DNA of 43,141 nt, taken from contig JAZQGO010000019.1 of the NCBI GenBank assembly GCA_045540055.1, positions 1-43,141 of the forward strand, read 5' to 3'. A model generated the notes under the pieces. The model was not told the origin of the DNA, ran no database searches, and saw nothing but the letters and a program-made list of their open reading frames with translations. The DNA is from SIG565 sp045540055 (lineage in GTDB: Bacteria; Bacillota; Clostridia; Oscillospirales; Acutalibacteraceae). Made by a program: the position numbers and the translations under genes. This document shows, one piece after another, positions 8,078-15,284 of this stretch (position 1 is the first letter of the stretch; the number at the start of each line of letters is the position of its first letter).

Positions 8078-9718
8078 TTAGTACATACCACCCATACCGC
8101 CTGCGGCAGATGCAGCAGCGGCGGCAGCAGCCGCAGCATCCTCCTTCTTGTCGGCAACCAATGATTCAGTTGTGAGAACCATTGAAGCAACACTGGCGGC
8201 ATTTTCAAGTGCCGAGCGGGTAACCTTTGTAGGATCAACAATACCCGAAGCTATCATATCGGCATATTCTTCCTTAAGCGCATCAAAGCCGTAATTAGCC
8301 TTACCGCTTGAAATTATTTTAACGATTATGACGCTACCCTCAAGACCCGCATTTTTAGCAATCTGTCTTATGGGTGCCTCTAATGCCTTAAGCACGATGT
8401 TTACACCTGTTTTTTCGTCGCCCTGTGTCTTTTGGAGCAGCTCCTTGACCGACGGAATAGCGTTAACCAGCGCAACACCACCGCCCGCAACGATACCCTC
8501 TTCAACGGCGGCCTTGGTAGCCGCAAGAGCATCCTCAATACGAAGCTTTTTGTCCTTCATCTCAATTTCGGTAGCGGCGCCAACCTTAATTACAGCAACA
8601 CCGCCTGCAAGCTTAGCAAGGCGCTCCTGCAGTTTTTCGCGGTCGAAGTCAGATGTGGTGATTTCAATCTCCTTCTTAATCTGACCTACACGAGCCTTGA
8701 TTTCATCGTTTGCTCCTGCACCGTCAACTATAATGGTATTTTCCTTACCAACCTTAAGCTGACGTGCACGACCAAGCTGGGCTACAGTAGCGTCCTTAAG
8801 TTCAAGACCCAATTCCTCGGTGATAACCTCACCGCCGGTCAGGATAGCGATGTCACGCAGCATCTCTTTTCTGCGGTCGCCAAAACCGGGTGCCTTAACG
8901 GCTACGCAGGTAAATGTGCCGCGAAGCTTATTGAGTACCAATGTAGATAATGCCTCGTTTTCAATATCCTCAGCGATGATTAAGAGCTTTTTGCCGGTCT
9001 GAACAATCTGCTCAAGCAGCGGTAGAAGCTCTTGAATATTTGTAATCTTTTTATCGGTAATAAGAATAAGCGGCTCATCAAGAACAGCCTCCATCTTATC
9101 TGTATCGGTTACAAGATAGGGTGAAAGATAGCCTCTGTCGAACTGCATACCCTCAACAACTTCCGTGTAGGTTTCAGCCGTTTTAGACTCTTCAACCGTA
9201 ATTACACCATCAGCACTGACCTTAGCCATAGCCTCGGCTATAAGCTGACCGATATGCTCATCACCCGAAGAAACGGCGGCAACACGTGCAATATCTTCAT
9301 TGCCGCTAACCTTTTGTGAATTGGATATAACGGTTTTAATAGCGGTATCAACCGCCAGCTTTATACCCTTTTTAATTACCATAGGATTAGCGCCTGCGGC
9401 AACATTCTTCATACCTTCGTGTATAAGAGCCTGTGCTAAAACGGTAGCCGTTGTGGTACCGTCACCGGCGGCATCATTGGTCTTTACAGATACCTCTTTT
9501 ACAAGCTGTGCACCCATATTTTCAAACGGGTCATCAAGCTCAATTTCTTTAGCAATGGTAACACCGTCATTTGTAATAAGTGGTGAGCCGTATTTTTTAT
9601 CAAGAACGACATTTCTACCCTTAGGTCCCAACGTTACCTTAACGGCATCTGCCAATTTATCGACACCTGCTTGCAAAGCCTTGCGGGCGTCCTCACCGAA
9701 AATAATATCCTTAGCCAT
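8078..9718 (-). CDS. groEL: Chaperonin GroEL (Hsp60)
   Basis: 546 residues, the usual length. Forms the tetradecameric cytosolic folding chamber with GroES. The ATP site is seen in VTLGPKGRNV (28-37), Asp51 in TNDGVTIA, and GDGTTT (85-90). The C-terminus ends in the Gly-Met rich tail GGMGGMY after a run of alanines, as is typical. It follows groES after 11 bases and ends at a strong terminator, so groES-groEL is a bicistronic unit under the CIRCE element. Nothing is odd about the protein. Confidence 0.98.
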   Translation of the reverse strand: MAKDIIFGEDARKALQAGVDKLADAVKVTLGPKGRNVVLDKKYGSPLITNDGVTIAKEIELDDPFENMGAQLVKEVSVKTNDAAGDGTTTATVLAQALIHEGMKNVAAGANPMVIKKGIKLAVDTAIKTVISNSQKVSGNEDIARVAAVSSGDEHIGQLIAEAMAKVSADGVITVEESKTAETYTEVVEGMQFDRGYLSPYLVTDTDKMEAVLDEPLILITDKKITNIQELLPLLEQIVQTGKKLLIIAEDIENEALSTLVLNKLRGTFTCVAVKAPGFGDRRKEMLRDIAILTGGEVITEELGLELKDATVAQLGRARQLKVGKENTIIVDGAGANDEIKARVGQIKKEIEITTSDFDREKLQERLAKLAGGVAVIKVGAATEIEMKDKKLRIEDALAATKAAVEEGIVAGGGVALVNAIPSVKELLQKTQGDEKTGVNIVLKALEAPIRQIAKNAGLEGSVIIVKIISSGKANYGFDALKEEYADMIASGIVDPTKVTRSALENAASVASMVLTTESLVADKKEDAAAAAAAAASAAGGMGGMY

Positions 9719-9729
9719 AATAATACCTC

Positions 9730-10014
9730 CTATTCTACAATAGCCAAAATATCAGACTGACGAATAATACTGTATTCTACACCGTCAACCTTAACCTCGT
9801 TGCCGGCATATTTACTAGTGATTACCTTGTCGCCAACCTTAACATACATTTTAACCTCGTTGCCGTCAACCATACCGCCAGGACCTACAGCCACAACCTC
9901 TGCAATCTGCGGTTGCTCCTTTGCGGCGGCGGTCAGAATGATACCGCCCTTTGTAGTTTCCTCAGCCTGTACAGGTTTTGTAACAACCCTGTCAGCCAAT
10001 GGCTTAATAGTCAT
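9730..10014 (-). CDS. groES: Co-chaperonin GroES (Hsp10)
   Basis: 94 residues from the ATG at 10014. The lid of the GroEL chamber: MTIKPLADRVV opening, mobile loop about 17-31 (AEETTKGGIIL), and a GPG-containing turn near 44-46. An in-frame TTG at 10029 would add five residues, but the ribosome binding site GGAGG (10023-10027) lies within that extension and is 8 bases from the ATG, so the ATG is chosen. Transcription is expected from the promoter overlapping the CIRCE operator and is therefore controlled by the HrcA repressor, whose gene is not in the window. Confidence 0.97.
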   Translation of the reverse strand: MTIKPLADRVVTKPVQAEETTKGGIILTAAAKEQPQIAEVVAVGPGGMVDGNEVKMYVKVGDKVITSKYAGNEVKVDGVEYSIIRQSDILAIVE

Positions 10015-10047
10015 AATAATTGCCTCCAATTACTTTAAAATTAATAA

Positions 10048-10074
10048 TTAGCACTCTTGAGCGCCGAGTGCTAA
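10048..10074. promoter_or_regulatory. CIRCE operator (HrcA binding site) of groESL
   Basis: TTAGCACTC (10048-10056), nine bases, then GAGTGCTAA (10066-10074): an exact match to the CIRCE consensus. On the minus strand a TATAAT (10074-10079) abuts it, so bound HrcA would block the groES promoter. The -35 region is weak and lies at the 3' end of the lipid kinase gene. Confidence 0.97.
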
Positions 10075-10085
10075 TTATATTGTAA

Positions 10086-11039
10086 TCATTTTACATCTAA
10101 AATCAAGTCTTTTTTGGAAAATTCTTGATTTCTTAACAAATTTTGTGACACACTTTTGGGAAGGACAAATTTTATCGCATCCTTAACGATTTCAAACCTG
10201 ACATTCTCTCGCATAATTATTTCGCCGTCAAGATTCAGTGGGAAGGGCTTGTCGGCACTGATTTCCATAGTGATACAGTTTGAATATTCACAGCACTTAA
10301 GATCGATATGCGTACCCTTTTCGTACTTTTTAAGGTAGGAAAGTATCTCGAGCTTTGGCATATTATTGACTATAAGATAATCAAGCGTTCTGTCAAAAGG
10401 TGACGCCTTGGGCGCACTTGTATAACTGCCGCCGTAAACGGGTCCATTGGCGCAGACCGCAAAAAGACAGTCTTTAACACCCTTATCAATATCATCGACC
10501 TTAATTTTAATTTTTAAACCGATTTTTCCGAAAAACACCTTTAAAACGGCAAGCTTATAAGCCATACTTCCTGACACGAGCGGCCAGGTTTTAAATCTCT
10601 GCATTTCTCGTGCCACAATGGCATCCATACCGACAGAGCACTGGTTTATACAATAAAACTCGTTTACCTTAATTAAATCTATAGAAATCGGCACACCCTC
10701 GGTTATTTCTTTCAAATCAAGAAACAACTCTTTATCGCCGAAAAACTTAAGAAAATCATTGGCCGAACCACACGGGATGGTCACAAGAGATACATTGTCA
10801 TATCCTACAATACCATTAAGGATTTCAAAAACAGTTCCCTCCCCGCCACAGGCATAAAACCGCATCTCTTCACCCGTCTCGGCTTCTGCCTTCGCAATCT
10901 CTCTGCCCTCTTGTGCCTTGGTCGTTATGTAGAGCTTATAGTCGTCCCTGCCTGAAAAGAATTCTTTTATTTGGGGGACTAGAGCCTGCTGCTGCTTACC
11001 CTTACCTGCGGTAGGATTGATAATAAAAATATGTTGCAT
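10086..11039 (-). CDS. Diacylglycerol/lipid kinase family protein (DgkB/YegS-like)
   Basis: 317 residues, DAGK-catalytic family, ATP-dependent phosphorylation of a lipid hydroxyl on the cytosolic face of the membrane. The N-terminus has INPTAGKGK (7-15). The nucleotide-binding motif is GGEGT (65-69), a conservative variant of GGDGT, and the following loop PCGSANDF (89-96) corresponds to the family PxGTxNDF. The C-terminal beta domain includes GSYTSAPKASPFDRTLD. AGGAG precedes the ATG. It follows the RlmL-like gene after 12 bases and closes a three-gene run that begins with the fumarase subunit. Substrate (diacylglycerol, undecaprenol-type or other lipid) cannot be decided from sequence. Confidence 0.85.
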   Translation of the reverse strand: MQHIFIINPTAGKGKQQQALVPQIKEFFSGRDDYKLYITTKAQEGREIAKAEAETGEEMRFYACGGEGTVFEILNGIVGYDNVSLVTIPCGSANDFLKFFGDKELFLDLKEITEGVPISIDLIKVNEFYCINQCSVGMDAIVAREMQRFKTWPLVSGSMAYKLAVLKVFFGKIGLKIKIKVDDIDKGVKDCLFAVCANGPVYGGSYTSAPKASPFDRTLDYLIVNNMPKLEILSYLKKYEKGTHIDLKCCEYSNCITMEISADKPFPLNLDGEIIMRENVRFEIVKDAIKFVLPKSVSQNLLRNQEFSKKDLILDVK

Positions 11040-11051
11040 TTTTATCTCCTA

Positions 11052-12170
11052 TTATCTAAAATACATAAACAACTGACATTTTATCATTCCGTTATAAAGC
11101 TTGCGGCGCTTGTCAGCCATGCGTCCAAAATGATTTTCAAACTCATCATGGGGACTGATAATAAAGTATTTGCTACCCGGCTGTTTAACAAAAACCTCGC
11201 CCATCGTTTTATAAAGGCGCTCTGCCTGTTCTATATCAAGAAGTCGCTCACCATAGGGGGGATTGGTTACGGTAAGACTTCTACCGTCAGGCACCTTGAA
11301 ATCCTTAATATCGGCAACTCGCGCATTGATAAGACCTTTTACGCCCGCTTTTTGAGCATTTGCCAAGGTAAGCTCAACCGCATTCTTGTCAACATCGAAG
11401 CCGTGCGCGGTAAATTCAATCTTTCTGTCGATTTTATCCATCGCTTCACTTCGCGCATTTTGCCAGACCTTTTCACCAATAAAACCAAAACGCTCTGCCG
11501 CAAAATATCGGTTAAGACCGGGGGCGATTTTCGCCGCCATCATTGCCGACTCTATAAGCAGTGTTCCCGAGCCGCAGAAGGGGTCAAGAAACTGTGTGTC
11601 AGGATAAATGCGTGCCAAATCGCACATAGCCGCCGCCAAAGTTTCTTTGAGCGGTGCGTCATTTGAATTGCGACGGTAGCCACGCTTATGCAGTCCCTCA
11701 CCCGAGGTATCAATCATCATAGTAACTCGGTTTTTCATAATCGAAAAACGAACACGGTATTCACTGCCCGTCTCACTGAACCAGCTAATATTATATTTTG
11801 TCTTAAGCCGTTCAACAATGGCTTTTTTGATTATAGACTGACAATCGGGTATGCTGAAAAGTGTTGAATTAAGGCTCCACCCGTTAACAGGGAAGGCGTC
11901 CTCTTTGCCGATAAATCTCTCCCACTCGAGCGCCTTAACATTGTCAAAAAGTTCGGTAAAGGTTTCGGACGAAAACTCGCCTACATTTATCAATATTCTC
12001 TCGGCAAAGCGTGAATTTATGTTCACCCTTGCCAATACATCGGCGTTGCCCGAGAAAAGCACACGACCATTCTCAGCAACCACGTCCTGCACACCCATTC
12101 TTTTAAGCTCATCGGCAAGTATTCCCTCGACGCCGAAAAGACAGGGCGCAACAAATTTGAAATTATTCAT
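11052..12170 (-). CDS. THUMP-domain class I RNA methyltransferase (RlmL/YpsC-like)
   Basis: 372 residues from the ATG at 12170, which has AGGAG just upstream. A longer in-frame start at 12218 would overlap the fumarase gene and is rejected. N-terminal ferredoxin-like and THUMP RNA-binding region (about 1-160), then a Rossmann methyltransferase. SAM motif I is in LDPFCGSGT (195-203). The catalytic motif NPPYGERL (303-310) is typical of N2-guanine or related base methylation. Members of this family (YpsC, the N-terminal half of RlmL) methylate 23S rRNA, m2G2445 in E. coli. The gene lies 8 bases after the fumarase subunit and before the lipid kinase. Confidence 0.88.
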   Translation of the reverse strand: MNNFKFVAPCLFGVEGILADELKRMGVQDVVAENGRVLFSGNADVLARVNINSRFAERILINVGEFSSETFTELFDNVKALEWERFIGKEDAFPVNGWSLNSTLFSIPDCQSIIKKAIVERLKTKYNISWFSETGSEYRVRFSIMKNRVTMMIDTSGEGLHKRGYRRNSNDAPLKETLAAAMCDLARIYPDTQFLDPFCGSGTLLIESAMMAAKIAPGLNRYFAAERFGFIGEKVWQNARSEAMDKIDRKIEFTAHGFDVDKNAVELTLANAQKAGVKGLINARVADIKDFKVPDGRSLTVTNPPYGERLLDIEQAERLYKTMGEVFVKQPGSKYFIISPHDEFENHFGRMADKRRKLYNGMIKCQLFMYFR

Positions 12171-12178
12171 TTTATCTC

Positions 12179-13024
12179 CTAATCTATTATACAAGTAGCA
12201 TGCCTTGTTACATGGCAACCAATATTAACCGCCACGGGAAGTCCTGCTATGTGTGTCGGGGCTACCTCAATGTTTACGCCGAGCGCCGTCGTTATACCGC
12301 CAAAGCCCTGCGGACCTATACCTAAAACATTGATTTCTTTAAGTAATTCGTCCTCAAGCTGAGCATAAAAAGCATCGCTGTTCGGTTCATCTACGCTTCT
12401 GCAAAGTGCCTGCTTGGCAAGTAAGGCACATTGCTCGAAATCGCCGCCTATGCCTACACCGACCACAATCGGCGGGCAGGGGTTGTTTGATGCCTTTTTA
12501 ACGGTATCAAGCACAAATTCAACCACGCCCTCACGAGCATCGGCAGGTTTCAGCATTTTTATAGCACTCATATTCTCGCTGCCAAAGCCCTTGGGCGCCA
12601 CCGTAATTTTAACCGAGCTGCCCGAACAAATGCTGCTATGTATTACTGCCGGGGTGTTGTCTCCCGTGTTGACACGTCTGAGTGGGTCAGCGACAACCGA
12701 TTTACGAAGCAAGCCCTTATCGTATCCTATTCTTACACCCGCATTTACCGCTTCATAGAGGTCACCACCAATAAAGTGAACCTCCTGACCTATCTCTAAA
12801 AACACCACAGCCATACCCGTATCCTGACAAACGGGCAGACCCGTTTCAAGAGCGACCGAAATATTCTGACTAATGTCACACATAACGCTTTTAGCAAGCG
12901 GATTTGTCTCGTTTGCCCGTGCACATTCTATGCTTTTTACAATATCGCACGGCAAAACCTTGTTAGCCGACACACAAAGCTCGGCAATCTTGTCACGAAT
13001 GAGTTTAACATCGATCTCTTTCAA
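12179..13024 (-). CDS. Class I fumarate hydratase (or related hydro-lyase) alpha subunit
   Basis: 281 residues, the length of the separate alpha subunit of two-subunit, oxygen-sensitive class I fumarases and tartrate dehydratases. It would interconvert fumarate and malate using a [4Fe-4S] cluster. Three cysteines at family-like spacing are likely cluster ligands: Cys66 (PVCQDTG), Cys183 (NPCPP) and Cys270 (NIGCH). Substrate-binding segments KGFGSENMS (145-153) and GIGGDFEQC (191-199) are intact. AAAGGAG precedes the ATG. Normally the beta-subunit gene follows directly; here the next gene is an RNA methyltransferase and no beta subunit exists anywhere in the window. Fumarase and L(+)-tartrate dehydratase alpha cannot be separated with certainty from sequence alone. 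Confidence 0.88.
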   Translation of the reverse strand: MKEIDVKLIRDKIAELCVSANKVLPCDIVKSIECARANETNPLAKSVMCDISQNISVALETGLPVCQDTGMAVVFLEIGQEVHFIGGDLYEAVNAGVRIGYDKGLLRKSVVADPLRRVNTGDNTPAVIHSSICSGSSVKITVAPKGFGSENMSAIKMLKPADAREGVVEFVLDTVKKASNNPCPPIVVGVGIGGDFEQCALLAKQALCRSVDEPNSDAFYAQLEDELLKEINVLGIGPQGFGGITTALGVNIEVAPTHIAGLPVAVNIGCHVTRHATCIID

Positions 13025-13038
13025 AATTTTTCTCCTTT

Positions 13039-13065
13039 AAAAAACGGCAGACAAAATGTCCGCCG
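13039..13065 (-). terminator. Terminator after the S1-domain gene
   Basis: CGGCAGAC (13045-13052) pairs with GTCCGCCG (13058-13065), one pair being a G-U wobble in RNA. Six T residues follow on the minus strand. It lies between the yabR-like stop and the fumarase alpha start, only 15 bases before the latter. Confidence 0.75.
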
Positions 13066-13069
13066 CAAT

Positions 13070-13507
13070 TTATCTCACGCCAGCACCGCGTTTTGTACGG
13101 CGAGCTTCGGGATTTTTTCTCTTTAAATCTGAAAACTTTTCTTCACTTGTAACCTTAAACTTGCTCATCATTTCTTCAAATGAAGCCTGCTCGGGTTGTT
13201 TTGCGCCCCAGACAAAAGAATTGTCGGGCTTGGGCTGTGCCTTGCGCTCAAAGTTACGCCCCTTTTTTTGTTGCTCAGCGGCACGCTTAATTGAAAGGCT
13301 AATTTTGCCCTCTTCAGAAATTGCCAAAACTTTCATTTTAACAACATCATTTTCTTTGACGTGGTCGCGAATTTCGCTGACATAGGTCTGCGCAACCTCA
13401 GAAATATGTACCATACCCGTCGTGCCATCCCCTAAATCGACAAAAACGCCAAAATTGGTGATGCCTGTAATTTTCCCCTCAACTATCTGTCCAACCGTAA
13501 GCTCCAT
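13070..13507 (-). CDS. yabR: S1 RNA-binding domain protein (YabR-like)
   Basis: 145 residues. A single S1 (OB-fold) domain at about 1-75: VGQIVEGKITGITNFGVFVD, then GMVHISEVA and KVLAISEEGKISLSIK. A basic, disordered-looking tail with KKGRNFERK and RRTKRGAG follows. It belongs to the small S1 proteins found next to divIC in Firmicutes (YabR). The role is probably RNA or ribosome association; the exact function is not established here. It lies 32 bases after divIC and closes the conserved mazG-rqcP-yabPQ-divIC-yabR block, with a terminator right after it. Confidence 0.85.
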   Translation of the reverse strand: MELTVGQIVEGKITGITNFGVFVDLGDGTTGMVHISEVAQTYVSEIRDHVKENDVVKMKVLAISEEGKISLSIKRAAEQQKKGRNFERKAQPKPDNSFVWGAKQPEQASFEEMMSKFKVTSEEKFSDLKRKNPEARRTKRGAGVR

Positions 13508-13539
13508 AAAAGCCAGAAATCCCCCTTGAAATTAACTAA

Positions 13540-13827
13540 TCAGTTTCCGGAATTGTCGATATAAACCTGTTCTCCGGCGTAAACGTAGCCGAGCCTTTGT
13601 CTTGCCGCTTTTTCGATAATCTCACTCTGCGAACCTTCAAGCACCGCCACAAGATTATCAATATCGGCATTAAGACTATTTCGTTGCGCTTCGAGTTGTT
13701 TATACCGATTCTGGCTATCAATCAATTCACCCCAAAGGCCGCAGAGAGTAACTATCATATAAACAGAAACTGCAAAAATGGCAAGTCGAAGTATAACGCT
13801 TGACTTATGTTTACGGTTGTTACTCAT
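13540..13827 (-). CDS. divIC: Septum formation initiator DivIC/FtsB family
   Basis: 95 residues from the ATG at 13827. A GTG at 13836 would add three residues but leaves no room for the AAAGGG ribosome binding site. It is a bitopic membrane protein: short basic cytoplasmic tail (NNRKHK), one helix about 12-34, then an extracellular coiled coil (about 38-70, QNRYKQLEAQRNSLNADIDN) and the C-terminal segment AARQRLGYVYAGEQVYI typical of DivIC. With FtsL and DivIB it recruits and activates the septal wall machinery. Position between yabQ and yabR is the classic Bacillus/Clostridia order. Confidence 0.9.
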   Translation of the reverse strand: MSNNRKHKSSVILRLAIFAVSVYMIVTLCGLWGELIDSQNRYKQLEAQRNSLNADIDNLVAVLEGSQSEIIEKAARQRLGYVYAGEQVYIDNSGN

Positions 13828-13847
13828 TCTTTGCACCCTTTCGGAGT

Positions 13848-14336
13848 TTAAACATCGGTTTTAGTATACACTACCAACCGCCTTCGTTTCAAGACATTTT
13901 TTAAAGTTTTGATGAATTTTTTTAAATATTTTTCCAAAAAATCTAATATTCTTGAAAAAATACGCAAAAATTTCAATTTAATGCGCTTAAACACCCTATT
14001 TGTAAACCCGAACAGCTTTACGAGCTGCCCCAAAAATAAGACGAGCACCCGTCTATGAATTCGTGACAAAGTATAGTTGCATATAATAAAGCCCAAGAAT
14101 ATAGCAAACAGTATATAAAATCTTATTTCGCCGCAGGTGTAGGCAAGCATTAGCATAAAGGTAACAAATGCTATAACCGTAAAATATACTACATCCTGAA
14201 CGGCAACCCAAAAGACACCGTTAAAGCCAAAGTGCCTTATACCTCTTAGTATATCGTAAGCCAAGCAATACAGCGCCCCAAAGCCTAATGAGATGGCAAA
14301 GGATATTACCTGATTATAATTACTGACTTCCCACAT
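13848..14336 (-). CDS. yabQ: Spore cortex biosynthesis protein YabQ
   Basis: 162 residues from the ATG at 14336, which follows the yabP stop by one base. An upstream in-frame ATG at 14402 would overlap yabP by 65 bases and is not chosen. The first half is hydrophobic with about three to four membrane helices (ISFAISLGFGALYCLAYDIL region, then 45-110). The C-terminal 60 residues are strongly basic and presumably cytoplasmic. It fits YabQ, a sporulation membrane protein of the forespore outer membrane required for cortex formation in Bacillus. There is no strong ribosome binding site, so translation is likely coupled to yabP. Confidence 0.85.
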   Translation of the reverse strand: MWEVSNYNQVISFAISLGFGALYCLAYDILRGIRHFGFNGVFWVAVQDVVYFTVIAFVTFMLMLAYTCGEIRFYILFAIFLGFIICNYTLSRIHRRVLVLFLGQLVKLFGFTNRVFKRIKLKFLRIFSRILDFLEKYLKKFIKTLKNVLKRRRLVVYTKTDV

Positions 14337-14337
14337 A

Positions 14338-14607
14338 TCACTTGAATATTTTAGAAAAAAAGGTGCCGTTTTTAGCGTCGTGGGTATAGACAAATGCCAC
14401 AATCAGCCCTTCAATATCAAGCTCACCCTTTTCGGTGCTGAAGCGGTTAATTTTAAGGTCGGTACCCTTAATTGTGAGATTTCCCATATCGGTTATAAGC
14501 GAAATAGATTCGGCATCGAAGCCTACAACATCCTTGACCCCCGACAATGTGCCTTTCTTTCGGTTTTCAATTATTATATTATGTATCAGCGCTGTATCTG
14601 AGGACAT
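14338..14607 (-). CDS. yabP: Sporulation protein YabP
   Basis: 89 residues, matching the YabP/YqfC family. The family-like core runs IIENRKKGTLSGVKDVVGFD, then ISLITDMGNLTIKGTDLKI and the closing LDIEGLIVAFVYT. YabP acts in the mother cell in spore coat/cortex assembly together with YabQ. GGAGG stands 8 bases ahead of the ATG. The pair yabP-yabQ directly before divIC is the standard order in spore-forming Firmicutes and is good evidence that this lineage carries sporulation genes, although it does not prove that the organism sporulates. No confident sporulation sigma-factor promoter could be read in the 50 bases upstream. Confidence 0.92.
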   Translation of the reverse strand: MSSDTALIHNIIIENRKKGTLSGVKDVVGFDAESISLITDMGNLTIKGTDLKINRFSTEKGELDIEGLIVAFVYTHDAKNGTFFSKIFK

Positions 14608-14657
14608 AAAAAAACACCTCCTAAAATATTTATATTAGGAAATGTTTTGTTTATGAT

Positions 14658-14900
14658 TTAATCAACTATTTTGTAAAGTAAGGCGGCATCATCTTTTTTG
14701 ATAACCTCGGCGACAGCTGTCACCTGCAATCTGACGGTTCTTGCACCAAAGGCAATTTCTATTATATCGCCCTGCTTCACATCGTACGAAGCGCGCGCCA
14801 CCTTGCCGTTAACCAGCACCCTGCCTGCGTCGCAGGCCTCGTTGGCAATCGTTCTTCTTTTAATTATTCTTGATACCTTTAAATATTTATCGAGTCTCAT
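14658..14900 (-). CDS. rqcP: RqcP, S4-domain ribosome quality control factor (YabO)
   Basis: 80 residues from the ATG at 14900, giving MRLDKYLKVSRIIKRR, which is almost the exact N-terminus of Bacillus RqcP. A longer reading from 14963 would run through the hup terminator and is rejected. The S4 RNA-binding domain fills the protein (RLDKYLKVSRI at 2-12, GRVLVNGKVA at about 27-36). RqcP works with RqcH on stalled 50S subunits to add C-terminal alanine tails. The ribosome binding site is poor (GGGAT). It sits between hup and yabP, the yabO position. Confidence 0.92.
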   Translation of the reverse strand: MRLDKYLKVSRIIKRRTIANEACDAGRVLVNGKVARASYDVKQGDIIEIAFGARTVRLQVTAVAEVIKKDDAALLYKIVD

Positions 14901-14923
14901 ATTGCACATCCCATAAAAGAAAT

Positions 14924-14947
14924 CAAGCCGCCCAAGCGGGCGGCTTG
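14924..14947 (-). terminator. hup terminator
   Basis: CAAGCCGCCC (14924-14933) pairs with GGGCGGCTTG (14938-14947) around a 4-base loop, followed on the minus strand by ATTTCTTTTA. A second smaller dyad, AATAATTG/CAATTATT (14949-14968), overlaps the hup stop. The strong GC stem ends 23 bases before the rqcP ATG. Confidence 0.8.
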
Positions 14948-14963
14948 CAATAATTGTAAACAA

Positions 14964-15236
14964 TTATTTAATAGCGTCTTTGAAAGCCTTACCAGCCTTG
15001 AAAACAGGAGCCTTAGAAGCAGCGATTTCGATAGCTTCTTTAGTAAGGGGATTGATACCCTTTCTAGCTGCACGCTCACGAACTTCGAAAGTACCGAAGC
15101 CTACGAGTTGAACCTTGCCACCCTTCTTCATTTCTGTTTCAACTGTGCTAACGAAGGCTGCTAAAACCTTCTCAGCGTCCTTCTTTGCTACGCCTGTCTC
15201 TGCAACGATTGCTGCGATTAATTCTGCCTTGTTCAT
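14964..15236 (-). CDS. hup: DNA-binding protein HU
   Basis: 90 residues, the full length of an HU subunit. Homodimeric nucleoid protein that bends DNA. The opening MNKAELIAAIVAETG and the signature around VQLVGFGTFEVRERAARKG (43-61) with GINPLT and the closing KAGKAFKDAIK are textbook. GGAGG precedes the ATG at 9 bases. The gene sits between mazG and rqcP, inside a block that in Bacillus has no HU gene. It has its own strong terminator, and a small AACGGC/GCCGTT hairpin (15266-15280) upstream may end mazG transcripts, so it is probably highly and separately expressed. Confidence 0.96.
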   Translation of the reverse strand: MNKAELIAAIVAETGVAKKDAEKVLAAFVSTVETEMKKGGKVQLVGFGTFEVRERAARKGINPLTKEAIEIAASKAPVFKAGKAFKDAIK

Positions 15237-15284
15237 TATTGAGTTACCTCCAAATTTTTATTTCTAACGGCCGCGCCGTTTGAA

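Noticed and set aside
8432..8950. 172-codon open frame on plus opposite groEL
   Set aside because: Antisense to groEL, whose protein is unmistakable.
11031..11666. 211-codon open frame on plus opposite the RlmL-like gene
   Set aside because: Lies entirely antisense to a well-supported methyltransferase; the sequence is a shadow of its codon bias.
12171..12218. 48-base N-terminal extension of the RlmL-like protein
   Set aside because: It would overlap the end of the fumarase gene, whereas the ATG at 12170 has its own AGGAG.
14337..14402. Longer YabQ start inside yabP
   Set aside because: An ATG one base after the yabP stop gives the normal family N-terminus and typical stop-start coupling.
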